A DNA stretch of 64,000 nt from Methylocystis bryophila (GCF_027925445.1 NZ_AP027149.1:3856501-3920500), one strand, 5' to 3'; counted from the stretch's first letter, positions 34,813 through 43,913 are shown. The notes: generated from the sequence alone by a model not told the origin. Numbers and translations are program-made.

Positions 34813-35229
34813 ATGCTCGACATCCCTGGAAAGGACTGCGGCTCCTGCTCCTTTTGCTGCAAGGTGCTGGAAATCGACGAGTTCCCGAAACACGCCGGCG
34901 TCATGTGCGCGAACTGCCTTTCCAACGGGGGCTGCGGCGTCTACCACTCGCGGCCGCAAGTGTGCCGCGATTATTATTGTGACTGGAAAGAGGATCGCGG
35001 GCTTTCCCAGCAATATCGCCCCGATCGCATCGGCACGCTGCTGATGGAGGACCCTGACAGCGACGAATATCACGCGGTGTGCGATCCGGCGAAGCCGTTC
35101 TCCTGGCGCAATCCGCTGATCTTCAGACACCTCGTCACGCTCGCGAAGGACGGGCGAATCGTCATGGCGAAAGCGGGACTGCGCTCCTGGCGCATTTTCG
35201 CGGACGGCGGCTTCCAGGAATGCGCCTGA
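34813..35229 (+). CDS. YkgJ-family cysteine-cluster protein
   Basis: 138 residues from the ATG at 34813 with AGGA 8 nt upstream. It has the Cys pattern DCGSCSFCCKV, then CANC, GCGVYHSRPQVCRDYYCDW: eight or more Cys in the UPF0153/YkgJ metal-cluster arrangement. Function is unknown; it probably binds zinc or an iron-sulfur cluster. The stop overlaps the start of the DUF3108 gene by 10 nt, so the two are translationally coupled. Confidence 0.86.
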   Translation: MLDIPGKDCGSCSFCCKVLEIDEFPKHAGVMCANCLSNGGCGVYHSRPQVCRDYYCDWKEDRGLSQQYRPDRIGTLLMEDPDSDEYHAVCDPAKPFSWRNPLIFRHLVTLAKDGRIVMAKAGLRSWRIFADGGFQECA

Positions 35230-36140
35230 CCTCTCTGCGGCGGATGGCGACGCCGCGCCATGGCGCTTGGCTCGCGCAGGGTGCGGCCGCCGGCGCGCCG
35301 CTGGCGTCGCTCCGCCTGCCCCTGGCCCGCCACGCCTGTCTCCGCGCGTGGCGGCGCTTAAGGCTTCTCCCTCCCCTCATCCTCGCGATGGCCCTCATGA
35401 CTCAGGCGTCAAAGGCAGAGAACTTTCGGGCCATATACGGCCTCAGCCTGATGGGCATGCCGATCGGCACGGCTTCCGCGAACGGCGTCCTCGACTCGCG
35501 CGCCTATAAGCTCGAGATCGGCATGCGCACATCCGGCCTCGCCACGCTCGTGAACAGCACGAGGGGCGCCGCCACCGCGACCGGCAAGTTCGCCCCAGAC
35601 GGCCCCAGCCCCACAACTTTCGCCCACACCATCGCCAATAGCGCAAGCGAGATGCGGACGGTGCGCATGGCGCTCGCCGACAAATCGGTGCGCCAGGTCG
35701 AGGTCAATCCCCCGCCGTGGGATGCGGCGGTGCGGCTGCCGGTGACCGACGAGCAGAAACGACGCGTCTTCGATCCCGTAAGCGCGCTGATCATGGCCGT
35801 TCCGGCCGGCGAGCAGCTCATCGGGCCCTCAGCCTGCAATCGGACCATACCCGTGTTCGACGGCATTGCGCGCTTTGACGTGCGTCTGTCCTATGTCGAG
35901 ACGCGCAGCGTGCGCATGCGAGGCTACGCGGGTCCGGTGTCGGTCTGCAGCGCGCGCTACTATCCGATCTCGGGCCATCGCCCCGACAGCCAGTCGACGA
36001 AATTCATGGCCGATAATCGCGAGATCAGCGTCTGGCTTGCGCCGCTTGCCACCGCCAGAGTCGTCTTTCCGCTACGCATCGATCTCCGTACGGCCGTTGG
36101 CATGATGTCGATCGAAGCGTCGGAATTCGAATTCAGGTGA
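35220..36140 (+). CDS. DUF3108 exported protein
   Basis: 306 residues from the ATG at 35220. A positively charged N terminus leads to a signal sequence (LPPLILAMALMTQASKA) and then YGLSLMGMPIGTASANGVLDSRAYKLEIGMRTSGL, the start of a DUF3108 domain, which has a lipocalin-like beta-barrel form. Two Cys in the C-terminal half (SACNRT and VSVCSARYYP) may form a disulfide. An alternative start is ATG 35244. Periplasmic; no known reaction. The 3' end overlaps pyrF by 8 nt, convergent. Confidence 0.8.
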   Translation: MRLTSLRRMATPRHGAWLAQGAAAGAPLASLRLPLARHACLRAWRRLRLLPPLILAMALMTQASKAENFRAIYGLSLMGMPIGTASANGVLDSRAYKLEIGMRTSGLATLVNSTRGAATATGKFAPDGPSPTTFAHTIANSASEMRTVRMALADKSVRQVEVNPPPWDAAVRLPVTDEQKRRVFDPVSALIMAVPAGEQLIGPSACNRTIPVFDGIARFDVRLSYVETRSVRMRGYAGPVSVCSARYYPISGHRPDSQSTKFMADNREISVWLAPLATARVVFPLRIDLRTAVGMMSIEASEFEFR

Positions 36141-36840
36141 CGCGACGCCCCAAGGCCTCTTGGATCTCCGCGACGATCGCCTCGGCGGCCTTGCGCGGGT
36201 GCTCGGCGCGCGTGATCGGCCGCCCGACAACGAGATGATCCGCGCCAGCGCCGATGGCCTCGCCCGGTGAGGCGACGCGTTTCTGATCGTTTGACGCGCC
36301 GCCATGCGGGCGCACGCCAGGCGTGACGAGAAGCATCTGCGGTCCGACCAGCGGGCGAATAGCGGAAAGCTCCATCGGCGAGAGAATGAGCCCCGCGACG
36401 CCAGCCTCTCGCGCGATCGTCGCCCGGCTCGCGACGGTCGCCGTAACGCCTTGCGCATATCCCGCCTTGCGCAAATCGGCGTCGTCGTAAGAGGTGAGGA
36501 CCGTCACCGCGAGGATGCGCAGGCCGCTTTCGCCTGCGCCTTCGCGCGCAGCGCGCATCGTCTGCTCATAGCCGTGCACGGTGAGAAAATCGACGTTGCG
36601 CCTTGCGATCTGACGCGTCGCGCGTTCGACCGTCGCCCCAATGTCGTGGAGCTTCAAATCGAGGAAGACCCGTTTGCCGGAGTCTTTCAGCTCCTGCGCG
36701 AGTTCGAGCCCGCCGGCGAAGGCGAGCTCCAGGCCGATCTTATAGAAGCCGACGCTATCCCCGAGCGCCTCGACGAGGGCGCGCGCGGCATCGACGGTTT
36801 CGACGTCGAGCGCGACGATGAGCGCGTCGCGCGCCGTCAT
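36133..36840 (-). CDS. pyrF: Orotidine 5'-phosphate decarboxylase
   Basis: 235 residues. The catalytic DLKLHDIGAT motif, IVALDVET at the N terminus, VTPGVRP and GADHLVVGRPIT at the phosphate loop give a full-length pyrF of the short group. It decarboxylates OMP to UMP, the last pyrimidine step. Its start overlaps the methyltransferase stop by 4 nt (ATGA), so the two are co-translated. Confidence 0.95.
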   Translation of the reverse strand: MTARDALIVALDVETVDAARALVEALGDSVGFYKIGLELAFAGGLELAQELKDSGKRVFLDLKLHDIGATVERATRQIARRNVDFLTVHGYEQTMRAAREGAGESGLRILAVTVLTSYDDADLRKAGYAQGVTATVASRATIAREAGVAGLILSPMELSAIRPLVGPQMLLVTPGVRPHGGASNDQKRVASPGEAIGAGADHLVVGRPITRAEHPRKAAEAIVAEIQEALGRRVT

Positions 36841-37448
36841 GCCGGCCGCGTCTCGCGCAAAAAGCGCCAGACGCGCGCGGGCGGAAAGTTGAGCAGGATC
36901 GGCGCCGAGCCTTTGGCGACGAAGGCGCCTTCGAGCTCCGGGGCGTCCAAGGGAATGGGCGAGGTGGCGCCATAGGTAAACTGGATCATGACGCCTTCTG
37001 GCCCCATCAGCTCGAAGGCCTGCGCCAGCAAGCGGACGCGATCGCCTTCTGGACGCACCAAGAGCGGCAGGCTCGAGACGATCGCGGCCGGCGGTCCCGA
37101 AAGATGCCCCTCGAGGGTTTTCTTCAAATCATAGGCGTCGCCCTGCAGAATCTTCACGCCCGGGTAGCGCGTCGCAAGGAGATCGCAGAACTTCGCTTCA
37201 TATTCGACGAGCAGCAGCCGTTCGCGCGGCACGCGAGCCAGCAGGGCTTGCGTGACGGGACCGGTCCCAGGTCCAAGCTCGACCACGGGCCCTTCGCGCT
37301 CCGGATCGACGCAATTCGCCATCGCCTTGGCGAGGGCCGGACCCGACGGCGCCACGGCCCCCATGAGGAAAGGGTTCCTCGCCCATTGGCCGAGGAAGCG
37401 CACGGCGTCGGCGAGAGGCGTGCGAGCGGACTGCTGACTATAAGACAC
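36837..37448 (-). CDS. PmtA-like phospholipid N-methyltransferase / SAM-dependent methyltransferase
   Basis: 203 residues from the GTG at 37448, with AAAGGCG 8 nt upstream; the ATG at 37562 is unlikely. The SAM motif I is VVELGPGTGPVTQALL, with the SLPLL motif at the position of the rRNA dimethylase NPPY loop. This pattern and size match Rhizobium/Rhodobacter PmtA, which methylates phosphatidylethanolamine to phosphatidylcholine. The substrate is inferred; a KsgA-like or other small-molecule methyltransferase is possible. It forms a unit with pyrF downstream. Confidence 0.78.
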   Translation of the reverse strand: MSYSQQSARTPLADAVRFLGQWARNPFLMGAVAPSGPALAKAMANCVDPEREGPVVELGPGTGPVTQALLARVPRERLLLVEYEAKFCDLLATRYPGVKILQGDAYDLKKTLEGHLSGPPAAIVSSLPLLVRPEGDRVRLLAQAFELMGPEGVMIQFTYGATSPIPLDAPELEGAFVAKGSAPILLNFPPARVWRFLRETRPA

Positions 37449-37747
37449 GGGTGTATCGCCTTTCGATTTCGAGCGGGGCTCCGATCCGTCGTCGGACGCG
37501 CCGACGCAGCGAAGCGGAGATTCGATGTCAACAGAAACGCCGCAGCCCCTTCCTAGCGTCACGCGGCCAGTTTGATAAGCCCCGGGGAAGGCGGCCTCCC
37601 GGACGCGCGCGTCATTCCAGTCAATTTATTGATTTAAATAGCCGATAGGGGCGTGGGCGGCGCGCCCCGGCCCGGCCCCGCCAAGGACCTCGCGCCGCGG
37701 CGCTTGACCTTACCCTTGAAGCGGCCCACCAAGGCCCGAAAAATCAC

Positions 37748-37790
37748 AGAGCGCGATGCGAAAAATCGGAAACGGCTTTCGCACGCTCGA
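37748..37790. repeat. Half of a family B repeat inside the open frame of ispG
   Basis: AGAGCGCGATGCGAAAAATC ... GGCTTTCGCACGCTCGAG matches the first palindrome of family B. The second palindrome is absent. The first in-frame ATG of ispG (37756) lies inside it. Confidence 0.78.
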
Positions 37791-37794
37791 GACC

Positions 37795-39081
37795 ATGATG
37801 AGAGAGGCGATGCTGGACAATCCGACCTCCCTGCCCGCGCCCATCCCGGCCGAGCCCGCCCCGCGCCGGCAAACCTGCGCGGTGACGATCGGCGCCGGAA
37901 AGGGCGCGGTGACGCTCGGCGGCGGCGCGCCGATCGTCGTGCAGGCGATGACGAATACGGACACCGCCGACGTCGGCTCGACGGTCGCTCAAGTTGCGGC
38001 GCTCGCGCGCGCCGGCTCGGAGCTCGTGCGCGTCACTGTCGACCGCGACGAAGCCGCCGCCGCAGTGCCGCACATCCGCGAGAAGCTCGATAAACTGGGC
38101 GTCGCGGTCCCGCTCATCGGCGATTTCCATTACATCGGCCATAAGCTTCTCAAGGACCATCCCGCCTGCGCCGAGGCGCTCGACAAATACCGGATCAATC
38201 CGGGCAATGTCGGCTTCAAGGAGAAGAAGGACAAACAGTTCGGCGCCATCGTCGAGATGGCGATCCGCCACGACAAGGCGGTGCGGATCGGCGCCAATTG
38301 GGGCTCGCTCGACCAGGCGCTCTTGACCGAGCTGATGGACATCAACCACGCCTCGCCCGCGCCTCTCGACGCGCGCGCCGTCATGCGCGAGGCGATGGCG
38401 CGCTCGGCGCTGCTGTCGGCGCAGCGCGCCGAGGAGATCGGGTTGAAGCGCGAGAAGATCGTCATCTCGGCCAAGGTCTCGGCCGTGCAGGATCTCATCT
38501 CCGTCTATCGCATGCTCGCGGCGCGCAGCGATTACGCGCTGCATCTCGGCCTCACCGAGGCCGGCATGGGATCGAAAGGCGTCGTCGCCTCCTCCGCGGC
38601 GCTGGGCGTGCTCCTGCAGGACGGCATCGGCGACACGATCCGCGTCTCGCTCACGCCAGAGCCCGGCGGCGACCGCACGCTCGAGGTGCAGGTCGCGCAG
38701 GAAATCCTGCAGTCCATGGGCTTTCGCGCCTTCGTGCCGCTCGTTGCGGCCTGCCCGGGCTGCGGGCGCACGACCTCGACCGTCTTCCAGGAGCTGGCGC
38801 GCGACATTCAGGCGCATATCCGCGAGCGCATGCCGCATTGGCGCGCGCAATATCCCGGCGTCGAAAACCTGAACGTCGCGGTGATGGGATGCATCGTCAA
38901 CGGACCGGGTGAGTCGAAGCACGCCGATATCGGCATTTCACTACCGGGCACGGGCGAGACGCCCGCCGCGCCCGTCTTCATCGACGGCGAGAAGGCCATG
39001 ACCTTGCGCGGCGAAGGCATCGCGGCGGATTTCGTGAAGATCGTCGACGACTATATCGCCAAGCGTTACGGGCTGCGGTGA
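37795..39081 (+). CDS. ispG: 4-hydroxy-3-methylbut-2-enyl-diphosphate synthase IspG (GcpE)
   Basis: Penultimate enzyme of the MEP isoprenoid pathway, an iron-sulfur protein. IspG motifs: VQAMTNTDTADVGSTVAQ, RINPGNVGFKEKK, VRIGANWGSLD, LGLTEAGMGSKG. The 4Fe-4S ligands lie in ACPGCGRT and MGCIVNGPGES (counted from 37756, Cys333, 336, 379). ATG 37756 lies inside a half repeat and is unlikely; ATGs at 37795, 37798 and 37810 are possible, and none has a strong RBS. It feeds the isoprenoid pool used by hpnC/hpnD nearby. A composite C repeat follows the stop. Confidence 0.94.
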   Translation: MMREAMLDNPTSLPAPIPAEPAPRRQTCAVTIGAGKGAVTLGGGAPIVVQAMTNTDTADVGSTVAQVAALARAGSELVRVTVDRDEAAAAVPHIREKLDKLGVAVPLIGDFHYIGHKLLKDHPACAEALDKYRINPGNVGFKEKKDKQFGAIVEMAIRHDKAVRIGANWGSLDQALLTELMDINHASPAPLDARAVMREAMARSALLSAQRAEEIGLKREKIVISAKVSAVQDLISVYRMLAARSDYALHLGLTEAGMGSKGVVASSAALGVLLQDGIGDTIRVSLTPEPGGDRTLEVQVAQEILQSMGFRAFVPLVAACPGCGRTTSTVFQELARDIQAHIRERMPHWRAQYPGVENLNVAVMGCIVNGPGESKHADIGISLPGTGETPAAPVFIDGEKAMTLRGEGIAADFVKIVDDYIAKRYGLR

Positions 39082-39088
39082 AGCGCCG

Positions 39089-39252
39089 TCCCCTTCCCTC
39101 TCCCCGATTTCGGGGAGAGGGTTAGGGTGAGGGGCTTGGAGAATTCGCGAACGCGTTGCAGGGGCGATGTTCGCTCGCGCCATTTCTCATTGAGTCTTGA
39201 AACAACCATGCCCCTCACCCCTGCCCTCTCCCCGCTGGCGGGGAGAGGGAGC
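39089..39252. repeat. Composite family C element, pair 1
   Basis: A CCCTCTCCCCG-x-CGGGGAGAGGG hairpin with the flank TTAGGGTGAGGGGCTTGG (to 39139) is followed after a 71-nt spacer by the opposite flank CCCCTCACCC and another hairpin (39211-39252). The two halves face each other. It is located between ispG and the hpnD stop and is likely transcribed from both sides. The pair at 57308 has the same spacer length. Confidence 0.8.
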
Positions 39253-39356
39253 GTCGCCGACCGGTCGCGCCTCAATTGTCCCGCTCGCCGAATTGCAATG
39301 ACCTCCACGTCGATCGAGAACCCCCTTGTTTTCCGACCGAAGCGCGGGATCCCGCC

Positions 39357-40229
39357 TCAAACAAAGGCGTAGCGCAGCAGCGCGAGCAGCACTCTTACTT
39401 TTGACGCGCTGACGCGCCCGCGCGGCGGGGCGAAGCCGCGCGCGAGCAGCCGATCGAGGATCGAGCCATAGGCGGCGGCCATTAAAGCCGGCGCCTTGAC
39501 GGCGTGTCCCGGGCCCTTGCCGAGGATATTCCAAGACACGTCGAAATGCGCCCGCGCGCGCGCCGCGACCTCGGCGCAGACCTGACCCAGCGCCGGATGC
39601 GCGAGAACCGACGCGGGCGAGAAATCGGCGATCCCCGCCGCCAACAGCGCCTCGCGCGGCAGATACAGCCTCCCGCGCGCGCAATCCTCGTCGAGATCGC
39701 GCAAGATATTCGTGAGCTGCAGCGCGCGCCCCAGATGATGCGCGAGCGCTTTCGCGTCCTCAGAGAGCGCGCCAGGCGGCGTCGTCGCGGGCGCATAGCC
39801 GAAGGCGCGCAGAGAAAGCCTGCCGACCGCGCTCGCGACGCGCTCGCAATAAAGATCGAGCTTGGCCCAGTCCGGCGCGCGAATGTCCTCGTCGACATCC
39901 ATCTGCATGCCGTCGATCACGGCCTCGAAATCGGCGCGCTCCAGGCCGAAACGTTGCGTCGGCTCAGCGACCTCGGCGCAAAGCGGATCGACGCGCCCCG
40001 AAAAGAGATCGGCGATCGCCCTGCGCCAAGCGTCCAGTTGGCGCCGACGCTCGACCGGATCGCCCTCGTCGTCGGCGATGTCGTCGACGGCGCGGCAGAA
40101 GCCGTAGATCGCATACATCGCGTCGCGCCGCGCCGGCTCCAGTATGCGCATCGCCAGATAGAAATTGCTCTTCTTGGCGACGGCCTGCGGAGGACGATCG
40201 ACCGCGTTGGGAAGCTCGACGGCGCTCAC
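39357..40229 (-). CDS. hpnD: Presqualene diphosphate synthase HpnD
   Basis: 290 residues of the trans-isoprenyl diphosphate synthase head-to-head branch. The two Asp-rich motifs are DDIADDE (first) and NILRDLDED (second), with YCERVASAVG and RGRLYLP typical of HpnD/squalene synthases. It condenses two farnesyl diphosphates to presqualene diphosphate, the first hopanoid step in bacteria lacking squalene synthase. It overlaps hpnC by 4 nt (ATGA). hpnE, which normally completes squalene formation, is not next to it. Confidence 0.93.
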   Translation of the reverse strand: MSAVELPNAVDRPPQAVAKKSNFYLAMRILEPARRDAMYAIYGFCRAVDDIADDEGDPVERRRQLDAWRRAIADLFSGRVDPLCAEVAEPTQRFGLERADFEAVIDGMQMDVDEDIRAPDWAKLDLYCERVASAVGRLSLRAFGYAPATTPPGALSEDAKALAHHLGRALQLTNILRDLDEDCARGRLYLPREALLAAGIADFSPASVLAHPALGQVCAEVAARARAHFDVSWNILGKGPGHAVKAPALMAAAYGSILDRLLARGFAPPRGRVSASKVRVLLALLRYAFV

Positions 40230-41110
40230 GAGAGGACTCCAAGCTTTCCGCGCATCAGCCGCCGCAGCACCACCAAGGCCGCCCCTCGCGCGCTCGCCAG
40301 CAGGAACGCCGACTTGCCCGCATGCACTTTTTCGCTCAGCGGGTCGGCGACGAGCAGGCGGTCGGTGAGCTTTTCGGCGAGGTTTTGTATCGCGCCGACC
40401 TCCATCGCCAGCCGCAGATTTTGAATGCGGTCGGCAAAGGGCCGCGCTTCCTTCAGCAAATCATCCGTGCGCGAGGCGAGCCGTTGCAAGGCGCTGCGCA
40501 AAGGCGCCGGGGCTTTCGCCTCGCCGAGCGTCTCGACGCTCGCGCCACACTCGCTGAGCGTATCCTGCGGGAGATAGACGCGATCGAGATTGCGGTAATC
40601 CTTGCCGCAGTCCTGAAGGTGGTTGATGATCTGCAACGCCGCGCAGAGCGCGTCATTGGCGGGCCAAGTCGCGGCGGCGTCCTCGCCATGCGCGTCGAGC
40701 ACGAAGCGACCGACCGGCATAGCCGAATAGCGGCAATAGTCGATGAGATCGTCCCAGTCGCGATAACGCAATTGCGTCACGTCGCGGCGGAACGCGGTCA
40801 CGAGATCGCAGGCGTGCTGCGGAGAAAGCGATCGCCGGTCGAGCTCCTCGCGCAAGGCCCGCGCCGGCTCTTCATCCGGCCCGCGCCCTAAGAGCGCCGC
40901 CTCGAGCCGATCGAGCAGCGCGAGCTTTTCTTGCGGCGTCAGCGACGCATGGTCGGAGATGTCGTCGGCCGCGCGCACGAAATTATAGAAGGCGAGAATC
41001 GGCGCGCGAAAACGCGGCGCGATCAGAACCGAAGCGACGGGAAAATTCTCGTCGCGATGCGTCTTGCCGGAAGCGGTCTGGGCGATTTCGATCGTATTTG
41101 CGCTCGTCAT
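40226..41110 (-). CDS. hpnC: Hydroxysqualene synthase HpnC
   Basis: 294 residues. First Asp motif DDISDHA, second NHLQDCGKDY, with the GDFV-equivalent NFPVASVLIAPRFRAPILAFYNFVRAADD N terminus typical of HpnC. It converts presqualene diphosphate to hydroxysqualene. Overlaps hpnB upstream and hpnD downstream by 4 nt each, so hpnB-hpnC-hpnD is one tightly coupled operon. Subcellular action is at the membrane face. Confidence 0.93.
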   Translation of the reverse strand: MTSANTIEIAQTASGKTHRDENFPVASVLIAPRFRAPILAFYNFVRAADDISDHASLTPQEKLALLDRLEAALLGRGPDEEPARALREELDRRSLSPQHACDLVTAFRRDVTQLRYRDWDDLIDYCRYSAMPVGRFVLDAHGEDAAATWPANDALCAALQIINHLQDCGKDYRNLDRVYLPQDTLSECGASVETLGEAKAPAPLRSALQRLASRTDDLLKEARPFADRIQNLRLAMEVGAIQNLAEKLTDRLLVADPLSEKVHAGKSAFLLASARGAALVVLRRLMRGKLGVLS

Positions 41111-42276
41111 CGCTCAACGGCCCTATTTGTCGGCGCCTGGAGCCGCCCCTTCCAGAAACCGCCCTCGCCTCTCCAAAACTTCAACGCCGACTCGATCGTG
41201 AACCACGTATAGCAGGCGGCGACGCCCGGCAAGGCGAGAGCTGAGATGCGCGAGACGCCATAGTCGCGCAGAATCGGCATGAAGGCCGCAGTCATGAGCG
41301 CATAGGCGGCCAAGGCCATAGCCTGCGCCAAGGGCTCACCCAGGAGGAGAATAAGCGGCGGCGCGAAATAGACGACGCCCATGCCGACGACCGCGCCAAT
41401 CAGCCGCAGAGGGGAATAGCGCAGCTCGGCGAAAGCGGAGCGCACGACCATCGCTTCTATGTCCTTGAATTCCGGATAGGCGCGAAGGCTGCAAGCGCCT
41501 TCGGCGAGGCCCAGCCAGATCGGCCCCTCTTTCTTCATTAGCGCGCCGAGCGCGCAATCGTCGATCAAGGCGTCGCGTATCGCCTCGAACCCGCCGGCTC
41601 GAATCAGAGCCTGCGGACGCACGAGCATCACGCCGCCCGCCGCTGCGGCCGTTTTCCGCTTCGGATCATTCACCCAGGCGAAGGGATAGAGCATCTGGAA
41701 GAAGAACACGAAGGCGGGAACGAACCAGCGTTCGGCCGCGCTCTCGCAGCGCAGCCGCGCCATGAGCGAGACGAGGACTGCGTCGCGCGCGAGAGCGCCG
41801 GTGACGAGACGGTCCAGAACGTCAGGCGCAAGGGCGATATCGGCGTCGCAAAAGAGCAGAAAATCGGGAAGCGGGCCGCGCGCCGCGACATGCGCCAGAC
41901 CCATGTTCATCGCCGAAAGCTTGCCCGTCCAGCCGCTTGCCGGTCCCGCCGTCCTGAGCACGCTGAGATGATCGGCGGCGCCGAGCCTTTCTGCGCAGGC
42001 GCGGGCGAGGTCAGCCGTGCCGTCGGCGCTCTGGTCGTCGACGAGCAAAATGTCGAAAGCGCCGCCGAAACGCTGCGCAAGTAGCGAGGACAGGCTCTTC
42101 TCGATGACTTGCGCTTCGTCGCGCGCTGGCGTGATCGCCGTGACGCGCAGGCCCTTCGGCTTGCGCGCGTCAGGAGACGCGAGATCGCGCTCTCTTTCGG
42201 TGAGGCGCCAGAAGCTCCCCCGAAAGGCGAGAAGATAGAGCCAGACGAGGAGGCTGAGGCCGGCGAGGACGTGCAT
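41107..42276 (-). CDS. hpnB: Hopanoid-locus glycosyltransferase HpnB
   Basis: 389 residues of a GT2-type enzyme: ITPARDEAQVIEKSLSSLL, DDQSADGTADLA, GWTGKLSAMNMGL, LFCDADI, and the acceptor/late block DDCALGALMK. An N-terminal hydrophobic helix and two to three C-terminal membrane segments anchor it. HpnB proteins sit in hopanoid clusters (hpnB-hpnC-hpnD) and may glycosylate hopanoids; the donor and product are not settled. Its first ATG is 54 nt after the DUF1963 gene stop. Confidence 0.9.
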   Translation of the reverse strand: MHVLAGLSLLVWLYLLAFRGSFWRLTERERDLASPDARKPKGLRVTAITPARDEAQVIEKSLSSLLAQRFGGAFDILLVDDQSADGTADLARACAERLGAADHLSVLRTAGPASGWTGKLSAMNMGLAHVAARGPLPDFLLFCDADIALAPDVLDRLVTGALARDAVLVSLMARLRCESAAERWFVPAFVFFFQMLYPFAWVNDPKRKTAAAAGGVMLVRPQALIRAGGFEAIRDALIDDCALGALMKKEGPIWLGLAEGACSLRAYPEFKDIEAMVVRSAFAELRYSPLRLIGAVVGMGVVYFAPPLILLLGEPLAQAMALAAYALMTAAFMPILRDYGVSRISALALPGVAACYTWFTIESALKFWRGEGGFWKGRLQAPTNRAVER

Positions 42277-42330
42277 GGTTGGCAGGCTTCTTACAACGTC
42301 ATGAACGGCATTTCCCGATATAATGGCTGG

Positions 42331-43818
42331 CTAGTGTCCTTCCAGCGCTACCCAAGCCCGATCGAAGCGTCGTTCGATCAAGTCCTCTTCCTTGATCCAA
42401 AACGTGGCCTCGCCCATGTCGCCGAAACTCATTCCCGCACCGCAGTCGGTCGCAAGTTGCAACAGACAGACGGTTTTTGCGTCAGTTCGCATAGCGCGCT
42501 GACTCGACGGAGCATGGCCCAACATTTGATGGAAACGCGGTTCGAAATGCCAATGGGAGCACTTCGCCGCGTTATCGAGGCTCTTCCCCTGGTACACTTC
42601 AAGGAATTCAGTTTCCATGCAGTCGAAGAAACGTGAAGTGAGCGCTTCGGCGATAGAAGGACGCGTTGCGGCGGCGCGTATCGTCTCCTCCGCTGCGATG
42701 GTGAGCAAGCGGCCCATTTCTCTGCGGAGGCTCACCAGCGGCGAGTCGAACCACGCGCTGTAGGCGGCCGAATGCGTCGTTGAGCTGTGCAGACCAACTG
42801 GACGCGCAAAGGAGAGCAAGCGGCCCATTTCTCTTCGGAGACTCGCCAACGGCGAATTGAACCATGCGTTGTAGGAGGCCGAAGGCGATGTCGAGCGGTG
42901 CGGATCATCCGGGCGCGCAATCGAGAGTGAGGCGATCCAATCCGCGAAATTTTCCACGCGCTGCGGCGGCACGATCGAGCTGAATGTGTCCTTTCCGAAA
43001 GCCATCCAGCGCTGCGCCTCATGGATTACCCCCGCGACACTAGAGGTTTCGCCCTTCGTCCGCTCAATCAGGTACCCGTAAATTAGCCGGGCCGTTCGTT
43101 CGATGAAGATTCCGACCGGCGGGAATTGCGAGCCATGAATCGGGTGCACTTGCGGTCTGTAGGGGAGGCTTTTTGCTTCCCAATCCGGACTGTCCTTCGA
43201 GCAGGTCGGCGTTTCGGTCGCCATCAACAGCGCGGCTGTGCGCAAAATGTTCACCCTCCGCTGGAATGTCGCGCCAAAACGATGGTCCAAGGCGGAGGAA
43301 TCTGGCCAGGTGTCCAGCGGCAGGGCGACAAGCGGCCAAGCCCAATGAATCGCTGTTCCGATTTCGCCAGGCAAAAGCCAAGGACGATCATATCCTCCTC
43401 CGCAAGCATCGCGGATGGGAGGTAAGTCTATCGGAGCAGGTCTCTCACTATTACAGAGCTCCGCGTCCGGCGCAAAAATGACGCGTCCGTCAGCCGCCGG
43501 GTCATCAGTTTGGCCCCAAATCTGCTCCTCATCGTCGCGCGCGAAGAAAAACAGCATGCCAGATTTTGGCAATCGGGCGTCGATCGGAGGCAGTTCGGAA
43601 CAGTCGATCTGCGCGAGAAAATGCAAAGGTGTCGCGCCTTCGTAACCTTCGCCTATGGGCCAGTCGACTCCGTCGGGGAGGCAGGGCAAGCCGCCCAAAC
43701 GGCTTCGAACCTTCGGCAGTCCCACAGGAGGGTAGGGGCGATGCAGCAGGATCGCGGGAGCGCGCAAGGAAGCCAGAAAAGCGTCGAGCTCTCGATTCTC
43801 CGGCGTATCTAGGTACAT
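42331..43818 (-). CDS. DUF1963 (YwqG-like) protein with an internal duplication
   Basis: 495 residues. The N-terminal SRLGGLPCLPDGVDWP, HFLAQIDCSELP and MLFFFARDDEEQ, and the C-terminal LLQLATDCGAGMSFGDMGEATFWIKEEDL, are characteristic of DUF1963 proteins, whose function is unknown. Between them lies an insert not expected in the family. Within it a 37-residue unit (ending SPLASLRREMGRLL) is repeated in tandem by a 111-bp DNA duplication at 42703-42924. The RBS is weak (AAAGGG, 11 nt). It precedes hpnB but no functional connection is apparent. Confidence 0.8.
   Translation of the reverse strand: MYLDTPENRELDAFLASLRAPAILLHRPYPPVGLPKVRSRLGGLPCLPDGVDWPIGEGYEGATPLHFLAQIDCSELPPIDARLPKSGMLFFFARDDEEQIWGQTDDPAADGRVIFAPDAELCNSERPAPIDLPPIRDACGGGYDRPWLLPGEIGTAIHWAWPLVALPLDTWPDSSALDHRFGATFQRRVNILRTAALLMATETPTCSKDSPDWEAKSLPYRPQVHPIHGSQFPPVGIFIERTARLIYGYLIERTKGETSSVAGVIHEAQRWMAFGKDTFSSIVPPQRVENFADWIASLSIARPDDPHRSTSPSASYNAWFNSPLASLRREMGRLLSFARPVGLHSSTTHSAAYSAWFDSPLVSLRREMGRLLTIAAEETIRAAATRPSIAEALTSRFFDCMETEFLEVYQGKSLDNAAKCSHWHFEPRFHQMLGHAPSSQRAMRTDAKTVCLLQLATDCGAGMSFGDMGEATFWIKEEDLIERRFDRAWVALEGH
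42703..42924. repeat. 111-bp tandem duplication within the DUF1963 gene
   Basis: Two in-frame copies (42703-42813, 42814-42924) encode 37-residue units that share SPLxSLRREMGRLL and AWFxSP. Copies have diverged mainly near the start of the encoded unit, so the duplication is not recent. Confidence 0.85.
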
Positions 43819-43880
43819 CGCGCCACGACCCTTTCTTACGCCTGAGAATTATTCGTTAAACCCCCGGCCCTTCGTCCCGC

Positions 43881-43913
43881 ACCCTAAGCCTCCCCCCGCA
43901 CGCGGGGAGAGGG
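43881..43913. repeat. Single family C unit
   Basis: ACCCTAAGCCTCCCCCCG, then CACGCGGGGAGAGGG, between the DUF1963 start and the rpsP stop. It is an incomplete relative of the pairs at 39089 and 57308, with no facing partner. Confidence 0.7.
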
